Shown: positions 1 to 7,569 of the stretch, piece by piece
How the letters are laid out: every line of letters starts with the position of its first letter
Position numbering within the stretch: the first letter of the stretch is position 1
From: Ga0077527 sp964433345
GTDB taxonomy: Bacteria > Pseudomonadota > Gammaproteobacteria > Burkholderiales > SG8-41
Assembly (NCBI GenBank): GCA_964433345.1
Contig: CAYSQJ010000003.1
Coordinates: forward strand, 62,001-126,000
Length of the DNA: 64,000 nucleotides
Direction: 5' to 3'
The notes under the pieces: generated by a model
The model's input: the letters and a program-made list of their open reading frames with translations, nothing else
Told to the model about the DNA's origin: nothing
Database searches by the model: none
Made by a program: the position numbers and the translations under genes

Positions 1-276
1 GCCATCCAGGTAGTACGCCTTGATGCCGGACGCATCCAATGCTTTGGCAACCCCTTGGCTTACCTCGTGGCCGTGCACGCAGTAGACGACTACTGTGCTT
101 GCGCTCGGAAGCGTCTTGGCCCACGCGCCGACCGCCTCCGGGTCGCGCCGCAGCGCGCCCCGGATCATCGCGGTTGCGGCTTTGAATGCCGGCGCTCTCC
201 GCACGTCGATCACGAGTGGCGGATCGCGGTCCTGAATGGCGGACCGGAGCCCGGAGTTGGAAATGGAGAAAGTCAT
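1..276 (-). CDS. Rhodanese-like domain protein (3' end cut by window edge)
   Basis: The frame starts at ATG 276 and runs off the left edge, so about 92 residues are visible. It shows a rhodanese fold start (PPLVIDVRRAP near residues 18-28) and an active-site loop VYCVHGHEVS near residues 66-75, with the catalytic Cys followed by the typical G-x-x-V/I-S pattern. Rhodaneses transfer sulfane sulfur or act as thiol redox and sulfur carriers. A CCAGGAG ribosome site precedes the ATG. It lies 19 bp downstream of the secreted protein gene and the chromate transporter gene in one minus-strand operon, so a role in chromate or thiol stress is inferred, not shown. The length and C-terminus cannot be judged. 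Confidence 0.8.
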   Translation of the reverse strand, partial: MTFSISNSGLRSAIQDRDPPLVIDVRRAPAFKAATAMIRGALRRDPEAVGAWAKTLPSASTVVVYCVHGHEVSQGVAKALDASGIKAYYLDG

Positions 277-295
277 GAGATGTGCTCCTGGAGGT

Positions 296-934
296 TTACT
301 TGGCCGCCGAGGCGTCGTAGCTGAAGTCGTCGAACACCGTAACGCTGTCCGCTTTGGTCCACAAGCCCACGGCGCCGGCGCCAGCTATGTGACTATCATC
401 AAGCTCTATATATGTCTTGTCGTTCAGTGCGACCTTGATTCTTGTTCCAGAAAATTCCACTCTTAGCGTGTGCCAGACGTTGTGCGGCACCGGGGCGTCC
501 ACGTACTTGATGGTGCGGCGCTTACCGTTCTCGGTGTAATAAAGGGACACGTTGTTCTCCAGCGCATTGGCGCGTGCGACGTAGTAGTTGTTACCGTCCT
601 TCCAGCGCCATACCACGCCACCGGCCCGGTCGCGGTGGCCGGAGAGCGCCTTGAACTTGACCTCCACGTAACCGTCCGCCAGCGATATGCCCTTGAGCGC
701 ACACCAAGGAAAATCACCGACGGCGGATTGCTTTACGACATTGGGTTTGGTCGGCGCGTCGGGATCTGCTTCGACGGTCCAGCGCGAATTGCCCGATCCC
801 GTGACGCCACAGGCCCATTCGGCAGGTAAAGCACCGGAAGCGTACGAATCAAAGTTAACAGTTTTCGCCATGCCGTCACCTGACGCGATGCTGAAAACAG
901 CAAAGAGAGCGGCCGATAAGCCAGTGAATGGCAT
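296..934 (-). CDS. Secreted concanavalin/LamG-like (DUF1080-type) protein
   Basis: 212 residues. The first ~23 residues are hydrophobic and end in a plausible signal cleavage (GMA then KTVNFDS), so export is likely. The mature part is beta-rich with Trp/Tyr/Gly-rich stretches (WRWKDGNNYYVARANALENN near residues 109-128, WHTLRVEF, GAVGLWTKADS, FDDFSY at the end), the pattern seen in concanavalin-like domains of the 3-keto-disaccharide hydrolase/LamG type. No catalytic residue can be assigned. It starts 18 bp after the chrA stop and precedes the rhodanese gene, so it is probably co-transcribed with chromate efflux. Its molecular role is unknown; a periplasmic binding or stabilising role is only a guess. 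Family confidence is moderate. Confidence 0.7.
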   Translation of the reverse strand: MPFTGLSAALFAVFSIASGDGMAKTVNFDSYASGALPAEWACGVTGSGNSRWTVEADPDAPTKPNVVKQSAVGDFPWCALKGISLADGYVEVKFKALSGHRDRAGGVVWRWKDGNNYYVARANALENNVSLYYTENGKRRTIKYVDAPVPHNVWHTLRVEFSGTRIKVALNDKTYIELDDSHIAGAGAVGLWTKADSVTVFDDFSYDASAAK

Positions 935-952
935 GTTGCATGACCGTTTGTT

Positions 953-2221
953 TCATTGCACACCCAAGGCGCTCAACGCGAAGCCAGCAAGTGCGGCGCC
1001 GGCGACCACGACCGGGATGATGAATTTCGACTTGAAGTAGAAAAGCGCAGCCAACGCGACCGCAAATATGACGGCCGTGGCAATGCTGACGATGCCGGCC
1101 ATCAAGAGCGCAATCGTCGTACCGGCGATGAGCCCTACCACGCCCGCCGTAACGCCCTCGAGGAATTCGCGGATGTTGGGCTGGTTGACGAGCCTTTCAA
1201 GCGGATCGTGTGCGAGGAGTGTGAACGCGAACGCCGGCAGGAATATGCCGACCGTGAGGACAAGCGCGCCCGCCGCGCCGCCGCCAAGATAGCCCACGAA
1301 CGTCGCGAAAATGATTAGCGGCGCGGGAAGAAGGCTCGAAAGGGCAAGGCCGTCGAGGAACTGCGCGTTGGTCATCCAGGCACCATCGGCAACGGCGTCC
1401 TCCTGCAAAAACGGGATAACCGTGTATGCGCCGCCGAAGGTCAGCATTCCGGCTTTAAGACCCGAAAGAAACAACTCCCAGAACGAGCGTTGAGTCTGAC
1501 CGGCGCCCTCCTGGAGCGCTGCGCCGCTGAGTGCGGCAAGCTCGAAATCGCTCTGCGCGATCCACCAAAGCATGCTGCCTGTGCCGAGCACGATCAAGGC
1601 GGCCGCTACGGCCGGCCCGCCTTGCTTCGCCGCCACGTACACCATGCCGCACGCTGTCAGCGTCATGGCAAAATGGACGCCGAACATCTGTGCGGGCACC
1701 GCGGCAAGGGCGATCACCCACAGCCATCGATCCGTCAGCACGTGTCCGCCTATCCGATGCACAGCGCGAACAATCAGCGCCGCGACCGCCGCCTGCACCG
1801 TGGCGAAGACGCTTGCAAACGCGCCGCTCGTCTTCAGTCCATACCGGAGGTAGAGCCACGAGAGCAGGAACATGAGGATGAAGCCGGGGAGCATGAAGCC
1901 GAGACCTGCGAGAATGCCTCCGACGCGGCCGCGTGAAAGCATGCCGAAGTAGACGCAAAGCTCGTGGGCTTCCGGACCCGGCAGTACCTGATACAGCGCC
2001 AGCACGCGATTGAAGTGCTGCGGGGTCACCCACTTTTCTTCTGCGACCAGTTCCTGCCGGATCATGGCAATCTGTGCCACGGGTCCACCCCACGCCATCG
2101 ATCCGAACTTGAGAAATCGCAGGAACAAGCGCAGAAGCGGCTCGTGCGGTACGCGAACCGAGGTTTCGTCCGCCGCCCCAGAGGGCGATAACGGCCCGGA
2201 TGTAGTAGGTGAAGTAGACAA
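953..2221 (-). CDS. chrA: Chromate transporter ChrA (TTG start)
   Basis: About 422 residues, the usual size of two-domain ChrA proteins. The N-terminal CHR half carries FLRFLKFGSMAWGGPVAQIAMIRQ-type sequence and the second half repeats it (LFLSGLKAGMLTFGGAYTVIPFLQEDAV), the hallmark internal duplication. Many hydrophobic helices make it an inner-membrane protein expected to expel chromate. I chose TTG 2221 because an AAGGAG site lies 6 bases upstream and the family homology begins about 25 residues after it. Frames starting further upstream, to 2332, would add a low-complexity 37-residue extension with no ribosome site. It is first of three genes on this strand. No chrB regulator is visible in the window. 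Confidence 0.93.
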   Translation of the reverse strand: MSTSPTTSGPLSPSGAADETSVRVPHEPLLRLFLRFLKFGSMAWGGPVAQIAMIRQELVAEEKWVTPQHFNRVLALYQVLPGPEAHELCVYFGMLSRGRVGGILAGLGFMLPGFILMFLLSWLYLRYGLKTSGAFASVFATVQAAVAALIVRAVHRIGGHVLTDRWLWVIALAAVPAQMFGVHFAMTLTACGMVYVAAKQGGPAVAAALIVLGTGSMLWWIAQSDFELAALSGAALQEGAGQTQRSFWELFLSGLKAGMLTFGGAYTVIPFLQEDAVADGAWMTNAQFLDGLALSSLLPAPLIIFATFVGYLGGGAAGALVLTVGIFLPAFAFTLLAHDPLERLVNQPNIREFLEGVTAGVVGLIAGTTIALLMAGIVSIATAVIFAVALAALFYFKSKFIIPVVVAGAALAGFALSALGVQ

Positions 2222-2227
2222 AGCAAG

Positions 2228-2233
2228 CTCCTT
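2228..2233 (-). promoter_or_regulatory. Ribosome-binding site deciding the chrA TTG start
   Basis: AAGGAG on the minus strand, 6 bases before TTG at 2221-2219. It is the only good purine-rich site near the beginning of ChrA homology and supports a TTG start. Confidence 0.7.
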
Positions 2234-3403
2234 ATGGCAAACACCACCAGAGCAAGCCTTGGACGCGTGTGCGTCTTGGAAAGTGGGGAGGCTGCTGTCC
2301 CCACTGAACGACTTGAAGTCTATAACGGCCAAGTGGTGTTCGTCAAGCGTCCGACCGAATGCAAGATGGAGGTCATGTCAGAACTGGTCCCTTACCCGCA
2401 GCGCGAGCCCGGATCACCGCGTCGCGCGCCAAGAGTCTTCGCAGATAGTTCCCGGCAACAGGGTGACCCTCGATGAGCAAGGCAGCTCCCCGACGAATCG
2501 ATTGTCATGCGGTACCCAACCCGCGCATATCAGACTGATCAACCGTCGACAAGCCGCCCGCTCCGCTCCCAACACGCTGCGCATGAAGAAATGGGGCCGC
2601 ATTTAAGACGAGGATTGACGGGTCAATACATATCAGCATTGCTGACACCTGGTCGCGGTTCTCAGGCGCATGGTCGCGGGAACTCTCCAGAGGCGCATCA
2701 GTCAGATGTGTGATTACACAGGTGGCTCCTTCAGCCCGAGTGATGCCCGTCAGCGCATCGCCCTTGCTCGCAAGAGCGCCCGAACCGGCCTGATCTCCTG
2801 AAAGCCGGTGGCCGCGAGGCCGGAGATAACTGTCAGTTGCCATGCGCCACCCGGGCGACTTCCGCCGGGATCGCTGCGCCAAGATTCCTTCGTTTTACTG
2901 CAGCAATGGTCTGCGCCAGTCGCATCGTCACTACGGGCATCGCCGGTAGTGACGATGCGCACAATGCCCCAGCCGACAAGGACTTTTCGGTGGCTGGCGC
3001 AAGTGACGACCCCACGTGACGGGCTCCCTGGCCCGCCGTAAACCTGGACCGTGCAACGCGGTCCGTCCTCCAGCCCGCTCCCCGCGGGCTCACTGTAAGA
3101 CCGCGCCGAAGAAGCGCCCCTCCGAGCCCTGGGTCAATGGCTCATCTCGATGGACCGACTTCCAACAGGACAGCGCCATCGACGCCAAGAACGGGTGCAG
3201 CCGTGGCAAGCAGCAGAAAGCCCTGCACAAATCGGGAGTGGTGTCCCGAGTCCCTCGTAGATCCCGGCACGCTCAGCGTTCGGGACGGACAGAAACACTA
3301 ACCGGACAGGCAGCACACACCAGCACGACCGCGAAATTGGAACGAACAGGAATTACGAGCAACAGGAGGTGAACAGAAGCAAAAGAGAAATGCACTGCAC
3401 GCG
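2234..3403. other. Region of ~1.2 kb without a recognisable gene
   Basis: Between chrA and the integrase terminator I see only short overlapping frames on both strands (for example 2505-2882 minus, 125 codons; 3016-3372 plus, 118 codons with a GTG start). Their translations are Arg/Ser/Pro/Ala-rich with no motif I recognise and no convincing ribosome site. The one clear structure is a perfect inverted repeat at 2921-2959. The region may be decayed island DNA, or hold the chr promoter and small unknown genes. A protein of unknown family at 3016-3372 cannot be excluded. Confidence 0.5.
2921..2959. repeat. Perfect 14-bp inverted repeat
   Basis: CGCATCGTCACTAC at 2921-2934 and its exact reverse complement at 2946-2959 flank an 11-base spacer. 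There is no T-tract on either side, so a simple rho-independent terminator is unlikely. It could be an operator, a recombination site or a remnant of a mobile element. Confidence 0.75.
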
Positions 3404-3434
3404 ATAAAACCCGGCACGGATGCGGCTGCCGGGT
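3404..3434 (-). terminator. Rho-independent terminator after the integrase
   Basis: On the minus strand ACCCGGCA, a 10-base loop, TGCCGGGT (8 perfect pairs, 3409-3434) and then TTTATC. It lies 10 bases beyond the integrase stop, so it fits as that gene's terminator. Confidence 0.7.
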
Positions 3435-3443
3435 ATGCGCCGA

Positions 3444-4718
3444 TCAGGCTGCGGTCTTGTGCTTGATCGACGTCACCTTGTCATCGCCCTTTTGCCATGT
3501 ATCAAGCATGTCCGCCCATTGCTGCATCATCTTGGCGCGGTCGGCCAAGTGTTCGGCATGGTTGTAGGTGCGCCGTACGGCGTTGGGTTCGATGTGGGCC
3601 AGCTGCCGCTCGATCCAGTCAGCGGGGTAGCCCATTTCGTTGAGCCTTGTGCTGCCCGTGGTGCGTGTGGCATGCGGGCTGTACTTACCGCTCCAGCCGA
3701 GCACGTTCAATGCCTGGCGGAAGGAGGCCGCCACCATGGGTTTGGCGCGATCATCACGCCCCGGAAACACATGGGCATGATGGCCCGTGATGCCGTGCAG
3801 CGCCCGCAGCATCGCCACAGCCTGCGCGGGCAGCGGGGTGACGTGTTCCTTGCGCTTTTTCATGCGCTCGGCAGGTATCCGCCAGAGCGCCGCATCGAGA
3901 TCGAATTCCGCCCACTGGGCCTCGGCCGCCTCGCTGGGGCGGCAAAGCGTGAGCCACATCAGACGGAAAGCTGCTTTGGTTTCATGCCGGCCGCCGTGCT
4001 CCGCAACGTCCCGCAGCAGTTGGCCGATTTCTTCGGCGGCGAGGGGGCGCTTGTGCTGGGTCTTGTTGGCGGGCAGCGCCCGGCGCACCGGGTAGACAGG
4101 ATCGCTGTCGGCGCGCAGCGTGGACACGGCGAGCTCAAACACGCCGGACATGGTGCGCTTGGCTTCGGCCGCCACGGTCAACCCGTTTTTCTTTGCCGCC
4201 GTGGTGAGCACATCCAGCACATGCGCCGGCGTAATCTGCTTCACCGGCAGCGCGCCGATCTTCGCGAACACCACGCGCTCCAGCATGTCGAGCCGCCGGG
4301 CCTTGGTCACCGCTTCCCAATCCTTCAAGGCCAGCCACTCGCGGGCGATGGCCTCGAAGGTGGTGGCGCCTTCCTGTCCGCGCCTGATGCGGTCGAGCTG
4401 GCGGTGGTGGGACGGGTTGATGCCCTGCTTGACGAGCGCGCGCGCCTTCGCGCGCTCGTCGCGCGCTTCGGCCAGGGTGAAGCTGCCACCGTTGCGCCGT
4501 GCGGTCGCCTCTTCAGGGGTTTCGCCGCGGGGGGCGGCCGCATAGTCGCCGATGGCGAACATGCTTTCCCTGGCCGCATCCTGCCGGGCGAGCTTGAAGC
4601 GGTAACGCCAGGCCTTCACGCCGTTGGGTTTGACTTCGAGGTACAGCCCCTTGCCGTCCGGCAGCTTGTAGGGCTGCGGTCGCGGCTTGGCGGTACGGCA
4701 CTGGGCATCGGTCAGCAT
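3444..4718 (-). CDS. Tyrosine-type site-specific integrase (P4-like, DUF4102 family)
   Basis: 424 residues from ATG 4718, which begins MLTDAQCRTAKP and has GGAGA upstream. The N-terminal DUF4102 arm domain has KPRPQPYKLPDGKGLYLEV; the core-binding domain follows. The catalytic domain shows all expected residues: first Arg in TLCRPSEAAEAQW, H-x-x-R in SPHATRTTG, the second His in RQLAHIEP, and the nucleophile Tyr in RRTYNHAEHL. The enzyme therefore looks active and would insert or excise a genomic island. It points away from ychF, with TACCCG repeats just upstream of the start and its own terminator. An open frame continues upstream to 4835, but that extension is not integrase-like. It marks one edge of the chromate island. 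Confidence 0.93.
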   Translation of the reverse strand: MLTDAQCRTAKPRPQPYKLPDGKGLYLEVKPNGVKAWRYRFKLARQDAARESMFAIGDYAAAPRGETPEEATARRNGGSFTLAEARDERAKARALVKQGINPSHHRQLDRIRRGQEGATTFEAIAREWLALKDWEAVTKARRLDMLERVVFAKIGALPVKQITPAHVLDVLTTAAKKNGLTVAAEAKRTMSGVFELAVSTLRADSDPVYPVRRALPANKTQHKRPLAAEEIGQLLRDVAEHGGRHETKAAFRLMWLTLCRPSEAAEAQWAEFDLDAALWRIPAERMKKRKEHVTPLPAQAVAMLRALHGITGHHAHVFPGRDDRAKPMVAASFRQALNVLGWSGKYSPHATRTTGSTRLNEMGYPADWIERQLAHIEPNAVRRTYNHAEHLADRAKMMQQWADMLDTWQKGDDKVTSIKHKTAA

Positions 4719-4744
4719 GGTGCGGTTCTCCGGCACTGCCGTCG

Positions 4745-4796
4745 TACCCGCTTTTTTTCGGTGGGTTTTGACGGGGCATACCCGAAAACATACCCG
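4745..4796. repeat. Three TACCCG repeats upstream of the integrase
   Basis: TACCCG occurs at 4745-4750, 4779-4784 and 4791-4796. The last two are CATACCCG copies spaced 12 bases apart, and the first and third continue as TACCCGCTTTT. Direct repeats like these beside an island integrase are candidates for arm-type integrase binding sites or an autoregulatory operator. Confidence 0.6.
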
Positions 4797-4915
4797 CTTT
4801 TGAACCGGATTGCAACGAACCGGTTCAGAACCCAATGAAGAAATAAATTATTTATTTACAATAAGTTATGATTCCAATGGCTTCCATGCAATGCCTGTGA
4901 GTTCCTGAATTTTGC

Positions 4916-6010
4916 TCAGACGTTGAAGCGGAAATGCATCACGTCGCCGTCTTTCACGACGTAATCCTTGCCCTCCAGCCGCATTTTCCCGGCCTCCTTA
5001 GCCCCCTGCTCGCCCTTGCAGGCGATGTAGTCCTCGTAGGCGATGACCTCGGCGCGGATGAAGCCCTTCTCGAAATCGGTGTGGATCGCCGCCGCCGCCC
5101 GCGGCGCGGTGTCGCCACGGTGGATGGTCCAGGCCCGCACCTCCTTCACGCCGGCGGTGAAATAGGTCTGCAGCCCGAGCAGGGTATAGCCGGCGCTGAT
5201 CACCCGGTTCAGTCCCGGCTCTGCCATGCCCATGTCCTCGAGGAATACCGCCTTGTCGGCCTCTTCCATGTCGGCAATCTCGGCCTCGATGGCGGCGCAG
5301 ACGGCGACCACCGGCGCCTTTTCGCGCTCGCCCAGCGCCTGCACTGCGGCAAGGTGGGGATTGTTGTCGAAGCCGCCTTCGCGCACGTTGGCAACGTACA
5401 TGGTCGGCTTGGCAGTGATCAGGCACAGCGGCCTGAGCACCGCCAGTTCCTCTTCATAGAGTTCCAGCGCACGCACGGGCTTCGCCTCGTTCAATGCGGC
5501 CTGGCATTTTTCCAGCACCGCCACCAGCCGTTGCGCCTCCTTGTCGCCACCTGCGCGGGCCAGCTTCGACGATTTGGCGAGGTGGCGCTCGACTGCCGCG
5601 AGGTCGGCCAGCGCGAGCTCGGTGTTGATGGTCTCGATGTCGGACAGCGGATCGACCTTGCCTGAGACGTGCACGACGTTTTCGTCCTCGAAGCAGCGCA
5701 CGACATGGGCAATGGCGTCGGTTTCACGGATGTTGGCGAGGAACTGGTTGCCGAGGCCCTCACCCTTGGATGCGCCGGCCACCAGGCCCGCGATGTCGAC
5801 GAACTCCACCACTGCGGGCAGCACTTTCTCCGGCTTGGCAATCGCGGCCAGTGCCGCAAGCCGCTGATCCGGCACCTCGACGATGCCGACGTTCGGCTCG
5901 ATGGTGCAGAAAGGATAGTTTTCCGCCGCGATGCCCGCCTTGGTCAGCGCGTTGAACAGGGTGGACTTGCCGACGTTGGGCAGTCCGACGATGCCGCATT
6001 TGAGGGACAT
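4916..6010 (-). CDS. ychF: Redox-regulated ATPase/GTPase YchF
   Basis: 364 residues, full family length. It starts MSLKCGIVGLPNVGKST, so the P-loop GLPNVGKS sits at residues 9-16. The G3-like motif (VEFVDIAGLV) and the variant G4 region (MYVANVREGGF), which in YchF gives ATP preference, are present. The C-terminal TGS domain ends canonically in VVKDGDVMHFRFNV. YchF binds ribosomes and responds to oxidative stress. The frame extends upstream to 6109, but only residues from 6010 on match the family. It follows pth on the same strand by 22 bp. Its 3' end is intact although an integrase gene begins only 197 bp beyond its stop. Confidence 0.96.
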   Translation of the reverse strand: MSLKCGIVGLPNVGKSTLFNALTKAGIAAENYPFCTIEPNVGIVEVPDQRLAALAAIAKPEKVLPAVVEFVDIAGLVAGASKGEGLGNQFLANIRETDAIAHVVRCFEDENVVHVSGKVDPLSDIETINTELALADLAAVERHLAKSSKLARAGGDKEAQRLVAVLEKCQAALNEAKPVRALELYEEELAVLRPLCLITAKPTMYVANVREGGFDNNPHLAAVQALGEREKAPVVAVCAAIEAEIADMEEADKAVFLEDMGMAEPGLNRVISAGYTLLGLQTYFTAGVKEVRAWTIHRGDTAPRAAAAIHTDFEKGFIRAEVIAYEDYIACKGEQGAKEAGKMRLEGKDYVVKDGDVMHFRFNV

Positions 6011-6032
6011 GGTTGGTGCTTTCTGTAAAAGG

Positions 6033-6635
6033 TCAGGATTTCGGCACGGGGCCGGAACCGGGTTTGGTGTGCAGCCTGAGCATCGCCGCCTGCATGTCGC
6101 CGGCGGCAATCAGCGGCCATGCCTCGTCCGCGCGGGTGATGGCCTCGTCGATGGCGCGCTGCTCCTCCAGGCGCGGCGCATGCAGAACGTAATCGACGAC
6201 TTCCTGCGCATTCGCCGCAAGTTCGCGCGGATGACCGATGCCGATGCGCAGGCGCCAGAATTCCGGCGTGCCCAGGCGCGAAATGATGCTGCGCACGCCG
6301 TTGCCGGAAGCGCTGCCGCCGAACTTGAGCCGGATGCCACCCGGCGGCAGATCAAGTTCATCGTGGGCCACAAGAATGTCCTGCGGCGCGATCTTGTAAA
6401 AATCCGCCAGCGCGCCGACGGCGCGGCCGGATTCGTTCATGTAGGTCGCCGGTTTCAGCAGCCAGACATCAGCGGCTGAAGTGCCGATACGCGCGACTTC
6501 GCCATGGAAACGCGCCTCGTGGCGCAGCGTCGCACCGGCCGCGCGCGCGAGACCGTCGATCCACCAGAAGCCGGCGTTGTGGCGCGTCGCCTCGTATTTT
6601 TTCCCGGGATTGCCCAGGCCGACGACGAGTTTCAT
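6033..6635 (-). CDS. pth: Peptidyl-tRNA hydrolase
   Basis: 200 residues, normal length. Pth releases peptides from dropped-off peptidyl-tRNA. The N-terminal VVGLGNPGKKYEATRHNAGFW holds the conserved Asn and catalytic His (residue 19), KPATYMNESG the Met/Asn pair, and VAHDELDLPPG the conserved Asp (residue 92). Unusually, the loop normally read as GGHNGL-type is GGSASGNGVRS here, so the residue equivalent to E. coli His113 is Gly111 while the following Asn is kept. The C-terminus has a Pro/Gly/Ser tail. It lies between rplY and ychF, the usual neighbours. Confidence 0.95.
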   Translation of the reverse strand: MKLVVGLGNPGKKYEATRHNAGFWWIDGLARAAGATLRHEARFHGEVARIGTSAADVWLLKPATYMNESGRAVGALADFYKIAPQDILVAHDELDLPPGGIRLKFGGSASGNGVRSIISRLGTPEFWRLRIGIGHPRELAANAQEVVDYVLHAPRLEEQRAIDEAITRADEAWPLIAAGDMQAAMLRLHTKPGSGPVPKS

Positions 6636-6700
6636 GCAGGCCGCCCCGGAGCGCTTGCGCGACTTATTCGTAAGTATTTGTTTATAAACATATTTTTATA

Positions 6701-6738
6701 AAACAAAACGCCCGCCAGCGGTTTGCATGCTGACGGGC
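6701..6738 (-). terminator. Terminator-like hairpin between rplY and pth
   Basis: On the minus strand GCCCGTCAGC pairs with GCTGGCGGGC (10 pairs, one G-U; 6738-6710) and is followed by GTTTTGTTTT. It sits about 47 bases after the rplY stop and would end or attenuate rplY transcription before pth. Confidence 0.75.
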
Positions 6739-6784
6739 GCGGTGCACCATCACGCCAGCACGGGGCTGGCGGTCCTGGTTACTG

Positions 6785-7480
6785 TTACTTCTTCTCGGCC
6801 GGCTTCTTGTCGCCATCCTTCTTGTCGCCGGCGGCGGCAGCACCGGCAGCGGCTTCCGGAGCCTGGCCGGTGATTTCGGTGACCGGCGCCGCGACTTCCT
6901 CGACCGCCGTCTCACGGGGCACCTGGACCGTGACCACCGCGGGATCTTCCGTCTTCAGCCTGGACAGGGGCTCGACGCCCTTCGGCAGCTTGAGTTCCGA
7001 CACATGGATCGAATGGCCGAGCTCAAGGTCCTTGAGGTCGACCTCGATGTATTCCGGCAGGTCATCCGGAAGACACTGGATCTCGAGCTCGTTGATGATG
7101 TGCTGGATCACGCCCTTGCCGACCTTCACGCCGGGGGAAATCTCGGCATTCATGAAGTGCAGCGGCACCGCCATGTGGATCTTCTTCTTCGGATCGATGC
7201 GCTGGAAATCGACGTGCTGCACCTGCTCCTTGAAGGGGTGCATCTGGAAGTCGCGCAGCAGCACGCGATCCTTCCTGCCTTCCACCGTCATGTCGAGAAT
7301 CGACGAATGGAATGCTTCCAGCTTGAGGTGGCGCAGCAGCGCCTTGTGGTCGAACTCGACACTTTCCGCATCCTTGCCGGCGCCATAGATCACGCCCGGA
7401 ACGCGGCCCGTCGCACGCAGGCGGCGGCTCGCACCCTTGCCCTGGCTCGTGCGCGGAAACGCAGTCACTTCAATCTTCAT
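6785..7480 (-). CDS. rplY: 50S ribosomal protein L25 / Ctc (long form)
   Basis: 231 residues, the long Ctc/TL5 form. The N-terminal L25 domain binds 5S rRNA (ITAFPRTSQGKGASRRLRATGRVPGVIYG-like start, residues 4-33). The C-terminal TL5 domain follows (LHFMNAEISPGVKVGKGVI onward), and then a low-complexity Ala/Glu/Lys tail ending in GDKKDGDKKPAEKK. A GGAGAG site precedes ATG 7480. It sits between prs and pth, the conserved proteobacterial order, and is bracketed by terminator-like hairpins, which would allow its level to differ from prs. Confidence 0.96.
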   Translation of the reverse strand: MKIEVTAFPRTSQGKGASRRLRATGRVPGVIYGAGKDAESVEFDHKALLRHLKLEAFHSSILDMTVEGRKDRVLLRDFQMHPFKEQVQHVDFQRIDPKKKIHMAVPLHFMNAEISPGVKVGKGVIQHIINELEIQCLPDDLPEYIEVDLKDLELGHSIHVSELKLPKGVEPLSRLKTEDPAVVTVQVPRETAVEEVAAPVTEITGQAPEAAAGAAAAGDKKDGDKKPAEKK

Positions 7481-7530
7481 GTTGCTCTCCTGATGATGCG
7501 GGAGGTCCGCGACCAGACTGCCCCCGCGTT

Positions 7531-7557
7531 AAAAAGGAAGCCGGCCGAAAGCCGGCT
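7531..7557 (-). terminator. Terminator-like hairpin between prs and rplY
   Basis: Minus strand: AGCCGGC, a 5-base loop, GCCGGCT, then TCCTTTTT, starting 12 bases after the prs stop. The 7-bp GC stem plus T-tract fits an intrinsic terminator or attenuator. Confidence 0.7.
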
Positions 7558-7569
7558 CCCGCTGAAAAC

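Noticed and set aside
2505..2882. 125-codon minus-strand frame upstream of chrA as a regulator gene
   Set aside because: No helix-turn-helix or known chrB/PadR-like feature in the translation and no clear ribosome site; left as unknown.
4719..4835. 39-codon upstream extension of the integrase
   Set aside because: It covers the TACCCG repeats and is not integrase-like; the ATG at 4718 with a ribosome site begins the DUF4102 sequence.
3420..4838. Long open frame on the plus strand opposite the integrase
   Set aside because: It is antisense to a gene with full integrase motifs; the translation is repetitive Gly/His/Arg-rich with no family.
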